Assembly (NCBI GenBank): GCA_022606425.2
Contig: JAHDVF020000010.1
Location: 3,968,001-4,032,000, forward strand
Length of the DNA stretch: 64,000 bases
Direction: 5' to 3'
Source of the DNA: Lepidostoma basale
Taxonomy: Eukaryota > Arthropoda > Insecta > Trichoptera > Lepidostomatidae
Shown here: in pieces, positions 43,437-53,873 of the stretch
Numbering within the stretch: the first letter of the stretch is position 1
Layout of the letters: every line of letters begins with the position of its first letter
The notes under the pieces: model-generated
Database searches by the model: none
The model's input: the letters and a program-made list of their open reading frames with translations, nothing else
What the model was told of the DNA's origin: nothing
Position numbers and translations under genes: made by a program

Positions 43437-43972
43437 AAGCACGTTACTTACTTTCTGACGAATTCGTATTTTCATATAATCATCTTAAGCCTTCTTACTC
43501 GTAAGCGGGAAAATAAATGATATTATTAGTTGGGCGGGCCGTCACGCGCCGATTACCCTGAGCCCTTGCCCTTTTTGCTGCGGGCCCGTGATTGCATTGG
43601 AAGACGAAGAAAACTTTTCCTATTATGCTGGGCCTCCCGAGCGGATTAATATTTATGAGAATCTGTATCTCCGCTGATAGATTCTCCGCTCCAACTTCTC
43701 GGTCCGTTATATGAGTTGCGCGAACAATACAACTTTTCCCCACAAAGTACTTTTCTGTTCGGAATCAGTTTTACAGCGCGATACATTGTATTCAAATGTT
43801 TAAAGACTTTAGTTTGTTCAACAGAATTGAGTTTCACGTACCGAATACGTATGTATTATATTTAACGTAAACTTTGTATGAGAGCTTAAATGTGTATTCG
43901 ACAGCGAGAATTCAGCTATTAAAATGTTTAAATATGTGCGATTCCTTATTTATTGTTTCTTGAAACATGATG
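43437..43972. other. No gene seen; GC-rich island 43500-43740
   Basis: GGGCGGGCCGTCACGCGCCG, TGCTGCGGGCCCGTG and CCCGAGCGGATTAATATTTA are unlike any repeat in the window. Short ORFs only. Candidate conserved intronic element. Confidence 0.35.
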
Positions 43973-44490
43973 TAAAACTCTATATGAAGTAATTAATACG
44001 AATAACCATAAATTGTCTGTTTTTTAGAAGTTTTATTTTAATTAATGGGAGTGGCATGTTACGCCCTTCTTCCTCATTATTAAATGTAAATTAAAAAAGA
44101 TATTCTGCTTAATGCTTAAAATACAATCTTCATAGATGGCGTTAGTGTGTAGATTGAATAAACTACCATGCAAAGGTTGGTGTTGCCGATTAACATATAT
44201 ACAACTTCCAAAAATTTGTCATACATGGTGGTCATAAGAAAAAAGGTGGAATGGGGAACGTTGTATTACATAAAGCGTGCGCTTAATCCAACCAATGACA
44301 GGTCATAAGTCCTGTAAACACCTCGATCAACCATATTCAGTTTCCAATTTGCATCTTCGTCTCTATTGAGATACAATTGATTCTTAAATGTAAATTGTTA
44401 GCCAACATTTGATAATGCCTTAGAAAAGCGAAACATGTAATTACCATAACAAAACATCCAGTAAAAAGACGTTTTCAATCGTATTAACTT
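43973..44490. mobile_element. FB3 inverted-repeat element containing R460
   Basis: The left arm (TGATGTAAAACTCTATATGA, TTTTAGAAGTTTTATTTTAA) and right arm (GAAACATGTAATTACCATAA, AGACGTTTTCAATCGTATTA) are imperfect complements. An R460 copy lies inside with a TSD. Confidence 0.6.
44093..44383. mobile_element. R460 repeat copy, truncated, with TSD
   Basis: Flanked by the perfect 13-bp TTAAATGTAAATT (44080-44092 and 44384-44396). Starts AAAAAAGATATTCTGCTTAA and ends CTATTGAGATACAATTGATT. It lacks the first ~170 bases of the 8.0-kb copy. Confidence 0.8.
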
Positions 44491-44635
44491 AATTGTATAC
44501 GATTCCTTTTCTTAAAATTTCAAATGAAATAAAAAAACAGGTTTTCTCGATTTCATATTGCATATTCAAAGGATATTAACGTTCTTAATTTTAAGGCCAA
44601 TTTTGATTTACCTTAAAATGAATACGACATTAATT

Positions 44636-44800
44636 AAATTTTAAAAGTTGGTCATGTTAGAAGTCGGAGGAATCGACGTGCGTGTATGACTCGCTGTTTG
44701 AATGTGGAGGAATCTAGAGAGGTGTGCCGGTATAAAGTAGTGTGGCGGTCCATTCTCTCTGCCTACCTCTACGGGGAAACGGCGTGATGGTTTGTTATGT
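44636..44800 (+). mobile_element. TTAG-LINE 3' end, TTTG/TTG-tail subfamily
   Basis: LKVGHVRSRRNRRACMTRCL, then NVEESREVC and the terminus CTACCTCTACGGGGAAACGG, followed by a TTTGTTATGTTGTTATGTTA tail. Confidence 0.8.
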
Positions 44801-45228
44801 TGTTATGTTATGTTCATAATTTGAAAATTGTTTAGGGTGAAATTGAAAACATCCTGGGAAATTCTTTATTTTCTTTTTTTACAGCGGTAATATTTCATTG
44901 TGAGTGGAAAGAAACAATCGATACTTTTCTCCTTAACCGCCGTCACCGGTGAAATATGTTTACTCTCCCGTGGCGCGATACGGGGGGAGGGAAGAAGGGG
45001 TGGTACCATTAATCAATCATTGCAAGAATATTGTAATCCGCCCCGCCCGTGTCCCGAGGCTAAGGGCGCTCGGTACACCATTGTAAGATGTAACAGACAC
45101 AAGCCGCGGATGAGCAATATCCAAATATCCTTCTTTCACGATAATTTTGTAAAATTTAATTCTTTTTTATCTTAATCCATATAAAACACTAATATAGGGT
45201 GAAACAAAATAATATTTATGTTTGTTTA
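44801..45228. other. No gene seen; GC-rich island 44930-45110
   Basis: CCGCCGTCACCGGTGAAATA, GATACGGGGGGAGGGAAGAA and CCGCCCCGCCCGTGTCCCGA, without repeat or exon signature. Candidate conserved non-coding DNA. Confidence 0.35.
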
Positions 45229-45305
45229 CAGCATAGGTTCCCAAACTTTTTTGACTCATGGCCCCCCTTTCAGAAACAAAATTACACAAGGCCCCCTTGG
45301 AAATG
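45229..45305 (+). mobile_element. hAT-like terminal fragment
   Basis: CAGCATAGGTTCCCAAACTT followed by TTTTGACTCATGGCCCCCC resembles the terminal repeat of hAT elements (CAG...GGTTCCCAAAC). The other end is not visible. Confidence 0.5.
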
Positions 45306-45309
45306 TACC

Positions 45310-45957
45310 TTTTTAATCTTTTCACTTTCTGCACTTAATAGACTTCCGGAACACCTTAAAGATGAAACGAAACAAAAAAAACACTTAAATTATTTTTTAC
45401 AACATTTTGAATGTATACAAATACTTGTAGACGAACAACTGGATTTCACCCATTCTTCTTCTTCTTCTTTGCTAGCCTTCTTCCCTCCACTGCTGGATAT
45501 AGGCCTCTTCCAGTTTCTTCCACTCGTCTCTATCCTGCCCCTTTTGTATCCAAGATTTTCCAACCCTTTTGATAATATCATCGGTCCATCTCATCGGTGG
45601 CCTTCCGACACTTCGTCTATTTTCCCATGGTCTCCAACTGAGTATCCTGGGTGCCCATCTGTTGCCACCCTGTCTAGCCAAGTGTCCAGCCCATTGCCAT
45701 TTCAATTTTGCACCCATTGCGGGCTTTCAATTCAAGAATCAATTGTATCTCAATAGAGACGAAGATGCAAATTGGAAACAGAATATGGTTGATCAAGGTG
45801 TTTACAGGACTTATGACCTGTCATTGGTTGGGTTAAGCGCACGCTTTATGTAATACAACATTCCCCATTCCACCTTATTACAACATTCCCCATTCCACCT
45901 TATATATATTATATGTATATAAAAAAAAAAATTGTCAGACATGGTGGTCATAAGAAA
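45310..45957 (+). mobile_element. R460-linked sequence with LINE-like ORF end, split by an RTE
   Basis: 45310-45454 reads FSLSALNRLPEHLKDETKQK then KHLNYFLQHFECIQILVDE. This is like the final residues of a CR1-type LINE ORF, ending in the R460 sequence TGGATTTCACCCATT. After the RTE, 45719 resumes GCGGGC, and the R460 start ATCAATTGTATCTCAATAGA begins a head-to-tail unit reaching about 45930. A 24-bp direct duplication lies at 45862-45905. Confidence 0.55.
45455..45710 (-). mobile_element. (GAA)-tailed RTE-like LINE 3' end with TSD
   Basis: 256 bp inserted in R460 sequence with the perfect 8-bp duplication CACCCATT (45447-45454 and 45711-45718). The minus ORF: MGAKLKWQWAGHLARQGGNR, RSVGRPPMRWTDDIIKRVGK, DRDEWKKLEEAYIQQWREEG, then a GAAGAAGAAGAA tail. 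A clean recent copy. Confidence 0.92.
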
Positions 45958-46446
45958 AAATAAAAACTGCAGTGCACAATTATGTTCTTGTACCGACCCT
46001 TATGTATGGAAGCGAATCATGGAACTGGAAAAAGAAGGATGAAAGTAGAATAAATGCAGTAAAAATCAGATCTCTTAGACGAATGTGTGAATACTCTATG
46101 TATGATAGGGTCGAATGAAAATATAAGAAGCGAATGCGGTGCGAATGATGGTGTTATGAACAAAAGATCAATAAGATAGTTTGGAAACATGGGAAGAATG
46201 AATGAAGAAAGAATGGTAAAAAAAGTGTTAACGATATAAATAGAACTAGAAATAAAGGAAGACCGAGGAAAACGTGACACGACTAAATAAATCAAATATT
46301 GAATGTCGGCCACGTGAGGAGTCATAGAAAATGACGCGCTTGCATGACACGATGTATGAATGTTGAGGAAGCGAAAGAAAAATGTGGCAGTTGATTCTTT
46401 CTGCCTACCCCTTCGGGGAGACGGCGTGATGGTTAGTTAGTTTTAG
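45958..46446 (+). mobile_element. TTAG-LINE 3' end
   Basis: Broken frames of AVHNYVLVPTLMYGSESWNW, RINAVKIRSLRRMCEYSMYD, NERRMVKK and RKT*HD*INQILNVGHVRS, with terminus CCTACCCCTTCGGGGAGACG and TTAGTTAGTTTTAG. Confidence 0.85.
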
Positions 46447-46828
46447 TTTGATTATTGTTCGTATTTTCACAATGTGAAAATACGAAGTTTAATTATATTA
46501 ATTCGAATAAGGTAATTTTTAAATCCAAACAGTTGTATTAACAAAGAACTTGCAACATGCTTTGAGGATACGGACCTCACCAGGTAGATAGTGCATTTAT
46601 ACTGTGCACGTCTACATACAATGAACTCTCGCGGGAGAGTAGAGATTACAGCGAAGCAACTGTACTGCTTCCATACAGATAAAGTATTATATAACGATTA
46701 TCATATCTAGGGTGTTTTTATTAGAGGTATACAATACATATTCAAAATGAAAAAAAAACACATCAAAATAATGTTAATGTCTATGATATTGGCTTTATTT
46801 TATTGATAATTTTATGCCATTATTGTTT

Positions 46829-47104
46829 GACTGAAGTGGCTCTACGGATAGGCGGGCTGAAGTGGCGGTGGGCTGGCCATATATGTCGGAGAACCGACAG
46901 CCAATGGGGAAGACGGGTTCTGGAGTGGAGACCGCGTACAGGATTCCGTAGAGTTGGACGTCCCCCTGCCCGCTGGACCGACGATCTGAAGAGGATTGCT
47001 GGACATGGATGGATGGGAGCGGCAATGGATAGGGGGCGGTGGCGGGCTTTGGGAGAGGCCTACATTCAGCAGTGGATGACAGACGGCTGATGGTGATGAT
47101 GATG
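46829..47104 (+). mobile_element. (TGA)-tailed RTE-like LINE 3' end with TSD
   Basis: Perfect 10-bp duplication ATTATTGTTT (46819-46828 and 47105-47114). One open frame: LTEVALRIGGLKWRWAGHIC, RRTDSQWGRRVLEWRPRTGF, RRVGRPPARWTDDLKRIAGH, GEAYIQQWMTDG, stop, then TGATGGTGATGATGATG. An undamaged recent insertion. Confidence 0.93.
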
Positions 47105-47112
47105 ATTATTGT

Positions 47113-47388
47113 TTAAATATGATTTTGGGCATATGAGCGCCACGGCTAGCTCGAATGAAGCGCAATCGTGAAGTCCAATTTTCGACAATTGTCGTCTTTG
47201 TGGATGCGTATTATCCACTAGAGTGTACGTGGTGCGAAAACGATCCATGGTTTTCCGAATAACTGGCTCGGATGGACGATTATGTCGACCGTAAAATGGA
47301 CGTAGTGCACGATAAGTTTGGCGAACCAAATCATGATTTTTAAAATAAATTTGCACAATTTGTAAGCGCTGTTCTGACGTCAGTTTAT
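47113..47388 (-). pseudogene. Transposase N-terminal (DUF4817-type helix-turn-helix) relic
   Basis: The minus frame reads LTSEQRLQIVQIYFKNHDLV, RQTYRALRPFYGRHNRPSEP, VIRKTMDRFRTTYTLVDNTH then loses similarity. It matches the first DNA-binding region common in insect mariner-like transposases and annotated as DUF4817. No ATG precedes it and the catalytic domain is absent. Confidence 0.75.
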
Positions 47389-47454
47389 TTATAGTAAAAT
47401 GGCAAAACGTATTGACTACAAATTAACTATCAACTGCCAAATTGACAGACAGAT

Positions 47455-47500
47455 TTTTTAAACTGGCAACATTGTAGAAACAATGTTGCCAGTTTAAAAA
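47455..47500. repeat. Perfect 20-bp hairpin in mariner-like element
   Basis: TTTTTAAACTGGCAACATTG pairs exactly with its complement across a 6-base loop (TAGAAA), just inside the right terminal repeat. Confidence 0.85.
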
Positions 47501-47525
47501 CCAAACCTCTAAAAAAATCACCCTA

Positions 47526-48243
47526 CATTAGCCTCGCGGACTAAACCAAAAATTCTCCTTAGGATTTTGCTTGTCAACTTCTGGGAATTCATAACACTCA
47601 GCGTCCAGGTATCAAGAATGGCATTATATTAAATTGACCTAGAGTTTCATATATGCGAAGTTTTGTTTTCTTCGATATTTGAATATATTTAATACTTTTC
47701 TGAAGGCCGAATTTAGTATCTTTTTTATACAATTCGAACCATTAAAAATAATTTACAATATTCATAAAACTCAAAGGTTTTATTTTACCTTTTATAATAC
47801 CAAAGGGATTTTTTTTTTTAGAAATTCTCTTCTTTTGCATTAATAAACCGTAGACAGCTTATTTATTTAAGGAAAAGAGTTTAATGGATTTCGAAAAACG
47901 TATTTCTGGTGACTTTACCGGGCATGACATCATTCTGATAAATTAACATTCATTTTATTAAATTTACATATCTTAACAATTCAGAATATAAAAAAACAAC
48001 TTCGTCTGCATTACGAATAAAACCGAGAAAATATTAAAACTAAAAAAAAATTGTAAAATGTTACTATATGTGTGGTGGTATTTTTCCTAGACCATCATAC
48101 AGAGCTGATGTCTATATGTACCTGCAGTGAATGTTTGTATTTTTTATGGTTGTTTATTTAAACATAGTGACGAGTTGTGGTTGTTTATTTAAACATAGTG
48201 ACGCCTGTAAGGAATACAACATGCCGATCTCTCTCGATATCGA
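47526..48243. other. No gene seen; short direct duplication
   Basis: AT-rich. TGGTTGTTTATTTAAACATA plus GTGACG occurs twice in tandem at 48147-48213. Confidence 0.4.
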
Positions 48244-48903
48244 ACAAAATGTATGACCTTTTCAAAAACACACAAAACATGTAACCTAGTTATAGAAAAT
48301 CAACCCATAAAACAGGTCAGAACCTTCAAGTATCTAAGCATAGACCTGTTGGGAGGAGCTAATCTGTGGGAAGAAATACAAGCCCAAGTAAACAAGGCAG
48401 TTGTTATCTCTGGGGCTCTAAAATCCACAATATGGAAAAACAAAGACATGGCCATTAAGAGTAATATGAGAAACTATAAAGCATGCGTAAGACCAATAAT
48501 AACATATGGCGTCGAAGCAAGGGCAGACACGGTAAGGACCAAACAAGTTTTGAGGACTTCCGAAATGAAGACACTGAGGACGATAGCAGGCAAGACACTG
48601 AGAGATAGCGTGAGGAACACCAGAATAAGAGAGATATGTGAGGTTGAGGATATTATAAGATGGAGCAGACAGCGAAAAAGGGACTGGTACGATCATGTCC
48701 AAAGAATGGACACTACCAGACTCCCCTATATTGCATTGCATAATCAATCTCGTGGAAGACCTTCTAAAAGATGGAAGGACAGCTGGGACCTCACAGGAGG
48801 AGCAACACTATGGCGAACAGACCACATAGGTCTACAACAAGGAAGAAGAAGAAGAAGACGAGATGTGTATCAATTAATAATAAGTGTTTTTATGTCATAT
48901 TAA
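48244..48903 (+). pseudogene. (GAA)-tailed RTE-like RT C terminus, open frame
   Basis: A 216-codon frame: MTFSKTHKTCNLVIENQPIK, QVRTFKYLSIDLLGGANLWE, ACVRPIITYGVEARADTVRT, TSEMKTLRTIAGKTLRDSVR, EICEVEDIIRWSRQRKRDWY, RGRPSKRWKDSWDLTGG. The LINE tail (AGGAAGAAGAAGAAGAAG) is read as arginines at about 48840-48862, so the last ~15 codons are not LINE protein. It begins just after the RT catalytic motif. Confidence 0.85.
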
Positions 48904-48944
48904 TATAAAATAAAAATCGTAAAAAAAATTTTAAACGCTGACAT

Positions 48945-49375
48945 TGGCCTATTAAACTGGACTTTGCGACTTCCTATGGCCATACAAATCTTGAAGAGTT
49001 TTAGCCTCCTTAATGATTTTTCGCCAAGCTCCTCGATTCGGCGCCTTTTGCTCCTAACAGTCCGATTCGCCCAACCTGGCCAGATAAGCCAGAACATTGT
49101 CAATTAGGCGCTGTCTAGGCCTTCCTAGAGGTCTTTCTCCTGTCGATCTAGACGCGTACAGGATCTTGATTGCTCTGATCTCTTCGGCTCGGCATACGTG
49201 CCCAATCCATGCTAGGCCACCGGCTCTCACACGGTGCTCGTTATAAGGGGCTGCTGGGTCAACATACGAATTTCTTGGTTAGTCCTATGCCTCCAAGTTC
49301 CCGCTGCAACACCGGGTCTGTGTTGCAGCGGGAACGCCCAGGATCATTCTAAGTTTTAAGTATCCTTTTCTATAA
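48945..49375 (-). mobile_element. RTE-like LINE 3' end, separate lineage
   Basis: The minus strand with frameshifts gives HRVRAGGLAWIGHVCRAEEI, RAIKILYASRSTGERPLGRP, RQRLIDNVLAYLARLGES, PNRGAWRKIIKEAKTLQDLY. This C-terminal pattern differs from the other RTE groups here. 5' part damaged. Confidence 0.7.
49297..49335. repeat. Perfect 15-bp hairpin inside LINE relic
   Basis: GTTCCCGCTGCAACA pairs exactly with TGTTGCAGCGGGAAC across 9 bases. It is probably a local inverted duplication, since it interrupts the LINE reading. Confidence 0.75.
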
Positions 49376-49667
49376 AACCGCAGCCCGACTAATGTTTCAC
49401 GAATGGACTAAATGATTAAAAATGTTCTTCTGGTCAAATGTGATCTCTGCAAGTTTTACCTGCCATCATAACTTAATTAATTTCAGTGAAAACGGCATAA
49501 ATATGAACTATTTTTATGGTTAAATCAATCGAAAAATTGTTTACGGGGACATTTTGTTAGCACGCCGGGATGTAACGCCGAGATGAAGAAAAATAAGTTA
49601 GAACATATGAAAATTTTGGAAATGCAATGCATATTAATTCATAAGAGTAGACATTTAAAACCTTATT
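49376..49667. other. No gene seen
   Basis: AT-rich, no supported feature. Confidence 0.35.
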
Positions 49668-50190
49668 TTATAAGGATGAATTGTATCTCAATAGAGACGA
49701 AGATGTAAACTGTTTTCTGAAAACAGAATATGGTGGCCGAGGCGCTTGCAGGACTTATGTATGACCTGTCATTGGTTGGGTTGAGCGATAGCTTTATGTT
49801 TAACAACATTCCCCATTCCGCCCTTCTTATGACCACCACATCTGCCAATTTTTTGGAGCTTGTATATATGCTAGAGTCCCGCGCTTATATTTACATATTT
49901 TAGTTCACTTTACACTAGCGTCATCTATTAAGATTGGGAAGCATTAAGCAGAAAATCTTTATTAATGCATTGTGAAAGTCTCTGCAAATCATACAGTACT
50001 AGATTACGCCTGGAGATGTCTCTCCAATTTTTATGCCTACTTGGACCAGTTATTTTATACAACATTTTGAATGTTTACAAATTCTTATAGACAAATACTG
50101 GATTTTACCCATTGTGGATAATTTTTTTTTATAAGGATTAATTGTATCTCAATAGAGACGAAGACGTAAATTGTTTTTTTGGGAACAGAA
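49668..50190. mobile_element. R460 repeat, head-to-tail 1.1 units
   Basis: A full unit (ATAAGGATGAATTGTATCTC to GATTTTACCCATTGTGGATA) is followed by ATAAGGATTAATTGTATCTC and the first ~50 bases of a second unit in the same orientation. This gives a unit length of about 460 bp. Confidence 0.75.
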
Positions 50191-50604
50191 CTTATTTTAT
50201 AAGTCTCTAAACAAGATTTAATATATCAAAGTTTCTTTTTCTGGCAGTGAATTATAATGCGAGATTTTGGATTGCCCACATTAACGTCCATTTTACATTT
50301 TGCATTCAGCACCTGCGAACGCGGTACCTCCAAAACAAGGGAGAGATATTCTGAAACCTTGCTTTCTTTCTCTGAGACCACTGGTTCTCAATCCGCATTC
50401 AGAATATAATAATAGTCCTTACAAATACAAAATGCAGGATATTTTTCATTCGCTTATTTGGGCAAAAATAACAACTGTCAAATGACCAATAATAGAAAAC
50501 AAATATTTTAGATATTTAAAATTTATTTGATTGCGTCATATTTTCCTTAGATCACGTCGATGCTGTGTTTCATCATTATTTTTTCATAAATATTATTTAA
50601 ATAA
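50191..50604. other. No gene seen
   Basis: Low-copy; a 61-codon ORF at 50300-50485 has no domain. Confidence 0.35.
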
Positions 50605-50867
50605 AACGATGTTTATATTATATGTTAACGATGTAAATGGAACCAGAACTAAAGGAAGACCGAGGAAAACGTGGCACGATCAAATAAATCAAATATTGAA
50701 TGTCGGCCATGTGAGGAGTCAGAGAAATCGACGCGCGTGCATAACATGATGTATGAATGTTGAGGAAGCCAGAGAAATATGTCAGGAAAGAAAAGTGTGG
50801 CAGTCCATTCTTTCTGCCTACTCCTTCGGGGAGACGGCGTGATGGTTAGTTAGTTAGTTAGTTATGT
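50605..50867 (+). mobile_element. TTAG-LINE 3' end
   Basis: YVNDVNGTRTKGRPRKTWHD, QINQILNVGHVRSQRNRRAC, then an altered codon to stop, EICQERKVWQSILSAYSFGE and terminus with (TTAG)4. Confidence 0.87.
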
Positions 50868-50934
50868 TTTTTATAACTACTTCCACATTTGTCTTTATTT
50901 CAACAGCGACCGGTTACGCTAGGCTCACTGGCAT

Positions 50935-51115
50935 TGACAGACTGGACCGACACCACCTTCGTCAAAGACAGCACAGATTGGTTTATTTGCCCCGCTTCAG
51001 AACCAACCTGCAAATGGTTATGCCTGTGGGTAGAGCAATCTCATAGCTTAATCGGATAGCCTCGGAGGTCGACATATTTCGCGATAGTGTGAGTTGCCTC
51101 AGTGAAAATCGCAAG
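50935..51115 (+). mobile_element. CR1/Jockey-like LINE internal fragment
   Basis: HHLRQRQHRLVYLPRFRTNL, QMVMPVGRAIS, stop, LNRIASEVDIFRDSVSCLSE. Over 80% like the 41913-42440 copy, but opposite strand and without a 3' UTR. Confidence 0.75.
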
Positions 51116-51473
51116 TGATATTTCATACAAAAAAACCTAAGTGTTATTTTTATTATTGACATTTTTGGTGAGTTACTAATGCAAAAACTGAGAATAAACA
51201 GAGCGCCAGTCCGTAGAGAAATACGGCCAACCCACAACGAGTGTTATAATCTCCTAAGAGGCGATTCGCCGTAATGTGGCGGCGTTCACACGACAAGACG
51301 CCGGCTGTTGTGCTTCGGCGTTGAAATTTTTTACCCCCATTAATAATTTAATCTCCTGGAGTTAGCGAGAGGTGGGGATCCATCTGTTCGGTGTCAGTGG
51401 AGACCATTTATTACAGCGAGTGTGGCGAGAGTCGGCTTGTAATGGGCTCTGCGCGACATATTATATATAAAAT
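51116..51473. other. No gene seen; GC-rich island 51230-51460
   Basis: GGCGATTCGCCGTAATGTGG, CGACAAGACGCCGGCTGTTG and GTGTGGCGAGAGTCGGCTTG. No repeat or exon signature. Candidate conserved non-coding DNA. Confidence 0.35.
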
Positions 51474-51482
51474 ATGGAGTAT

Positions 51483-51513
<31 letters not shown>

Positions 51514-52508
51514 GGGTAACATACAGCGATATCAATAACATATATATATATATAAAAGAAACATTCAGAATAATTAAAATAAGGCCAATTACATGCTACC
51601 ACAGATTAAAAATAATAGTTAACAATCAACAAATGATAGTGAGAAACATTGAAGTTAAACTAAGACAAAATAAGGTATACATAATATTTAAGAGTTAAAA
51701 TACTTATAGTACTGGAAATAAAAATTAAATTAAGATAAAATAAAATAAAAAGTAATATACAAGTATTATAATATCATGTTACATCGTGGTCACATCCGCG
51801 CCGAAATGTTGCTCCGATCACTTTTTTAAAATTTCGCTCGCTCAAATGAAAGACGTCAATGTCTCCAAAATGTTTGTTGTAGATATCACAGATTCGATAC
51901 AGTGCCGCGCTCAGAGCGTAATTTGTGCGATAAACAGGAAGGTGGAAAACTTGGTTCGCGGTGTGTCTCGTGCGAGACATGGGGGTATTGAGTGACAATT
52001 TGCTGAGAAGTTCAGAATTGTCAATTTTAAAATGAATTATTTTATGAAGTAACATCATATCATGAAGAGTACGTCTATTTTCAAGAGAGTCCAAGGAGTG
52101 AAAAATTAGGGCAGATTTGTAATCAGAGAATGACTTGCACATTTTAAAATTAATATGTTTAATAAACATTTTTTGTACTCTTTCAATGCGTTGGATATGT
52201 GCCGCATAATAAGGAGACCAAACGGGAGATACATATTCAAGGCGTGAGCGAACCATGGTTGTAAATAATACTTTAAGGGCAGTGATATTTTGGAAAGGTT
52301 TGCATGTGCGTAGTATAAATCCCAACGTTCTGAGAGATTTGTCCACCATGTCATCAATATGACTAACGAAAGTGAGTTTAGGGTCGATTGTGACTCCAAG
52401 ATCTCTCACGCGGTCTGAATCGGATATTATGGAACCATTGATGGAGTACACATGTTTGTGAGGGTTCATTTTACGCGTCAGTGAAAGCTTATGACATGTT
52501 TCATACAT
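51474..52508 (-). pseudogene. CR1/Jockey-like reverse transcriptase C terminus, intact frame
   Basis: A 244-codon minus ORF (51774-52508): YETCHKLSLTRKMNPHKHVY, RVRDLGVTIDPKLTFVSHID, ALKVLFTTMVRSRLEYVSPV, WSPYYAAHIQRIERVQKMFI, SLENRRTLHDMMLLHKIIHF, TANQVFHLPVYRTNYALSAA. SRLEYVSPVWSPYY and RIERVQ..F are signatures of the post-RT region of CR1/Jockey LINEs. A 300-bp 3' UTR ends in an uninterrupted (TAAA)n tail (51476-51512). Undamaged frame; 5'-truncated. Confidence 0.88.
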
Positions 52509-52701
52509 CAGATATTTTTTTAATAACTTTTCAACACAATTTTGTAATCAATCAATAATATACATTTAAAAAATGTGTTCCTATAACTTTTATAATCTTT
52601 CTATATTTAGGTTAAATTTTTTGATGAATGAAAACCATCTGAAACATGTCTGAAAAGTACAAAAAAAAATGTGAAAATTTGATGTTTTTTTTATAAATAT
52701 C

Positions 52702-53056
52702 TAAACTAACTAACTAACCATCACGCTGTCTCTCTGAAGGGGTAGGCAGAAAGAACGGACTGCCACAATTTTCATTCCTGACATTTTTCTCTCGCTTCCT
52801 CAACATTCATACATCGTGTCATGCACGCGCGTCGATTTCTCTGACTCCTCACGTGGCCGACATTCAATATTTGATCGTAAATTCTTTTTTCATTCATTCT
52901 TTCCATGTGTCCAAACCATATTTATGATCCTTTCATTATTTTGTTCATATTCGCACCGCTTTCACTTCTTATACTTTCATTCGATACTCTATCATACACA
53001 GAGTATCACACATTCGTCTAAGAGATCTCATTTCTACTGCATTTATTCTATATTTT
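52702..53056 (-). mobile_element. TTAG-LINE 3' end with TSD and internal deletion
   Basis: Flanked by TAAATATC (52694-52701 and 53057-53064). The terminus and RACMTRC region are present. Then about 70 bases encoding GRPRKTWHDQ to YVNDVNG are missing at about 52876 before MERMNEK and RRMC sequence resumes. Tail (TTAG)3. Confidence 0.85.
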
Positions 53057-53195
53057 TAAATATCAGTAAATGTAAATATCTAGGAAATGTCAAAATCTAG
53101 GAAAATTAAAAAAAAGAAAATGTACTTGTAACACATAATGTACATTTATAAAACATCATTTGTGAATTTTTAACGATAATATATGTGTTTCAAAA

Positions 53196-53262
53196 GGAGA
53201 TATCGAAGTGCGTGTGTGACACAATCTATGATTGTTGCGGGAGCGATAGAAGTTTGCGAGAT
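53196..53262 (+). mobile_element. TTAG-LINE degenerate fragment
   Basis: ATATCGAAGTGCGTGTGTGA, CACAATCTATGATTGTTGCG resembles the RRACMTRCMNVEEA coding region. Confidence 0.45.
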
Positions 53263-53582
53263 ATACTTACTTAGTTGTTGATATTTACAAATAGAGCCAT
53301 CTTTAGTGTAACAGTGTAAGCTTAAAAAATATTCTAATTTTTATTTGAATAAATCGATGAAATTGAGTATCTAAGAGTATTTATGAATTTAATTAAAAGT
53401 TTTGAATTTCACAATAATTTACAGTAAGCTACATATAATATTACTAAAATAATAAAGAAGATATTAGAAGAATAATAATAAGCTTTTGTGAGAATTTAAG
53501 CGATGATATAAAATGAGACATTAATTAGATAATTTCTAAGCTGTAGACCCTTAAAAGTCCTTCGCAAGCTTTTTACTATATA

Positions 53583-53873
53583 ACCAGATTTATGATATTA
53601 AAAATCAGAACTGACAGTAAAAATCGTTTGTAAGGAAAATTAACCATCAGATTTTTTTCTTCAAAAACTTAATAATAAGCTGAATTAATGAATTTGAAAA
53701 TAATAATTTTCTTTATTTTTGTTTTTTTTACCAGATTTATGATATTAAAAATCAGAACTGACAGTAAAAATCGTTGGTAAGGAAAATTAACCATCAGATT
53801 TTTTTCTTCAAAAACTTAATAATAAGCTGAATTAATGAATTTGAAAATAATAATTTTCTTTATTTTTGTTTTT
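53583..53873 (+). repeat. Recent tandem duplication, 147-bp unit x2
   Basis: ACCAGATTTATGATATTAAA starts at 53583 and again at 53730. The two units differ at one visible base (TCGTTTGTAAGG versus TCGTTGGTAAGG) plus T-run length. No gene inside. Confidence 0.9.

Larger units (their letters stand above)
46710..47523 (-). mobile_element. Tc1/mariner-like element, internally deleted
   Basis: Flanked by TA (46708-46709 and 47524-47525). Terminal repeats are GGGTGTTTTTATTAGAGGT at the left and the complement of ACCTCTAAAAAAATCACCC at the right. Inside are the N-terminal part of a transposase (47113-47388), a nested RTE (46829-47104) and a strong hairpin (47455-47500). The catalytic DDE/D region is gone. 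Confidence 0.85.

Noticed and set aside
45199..45756. 185-codon plus-strand ORF
   Set aside because: It runs through a hAT fragment, a LINE end and antisense of an RTE insertion; the frame is chance.
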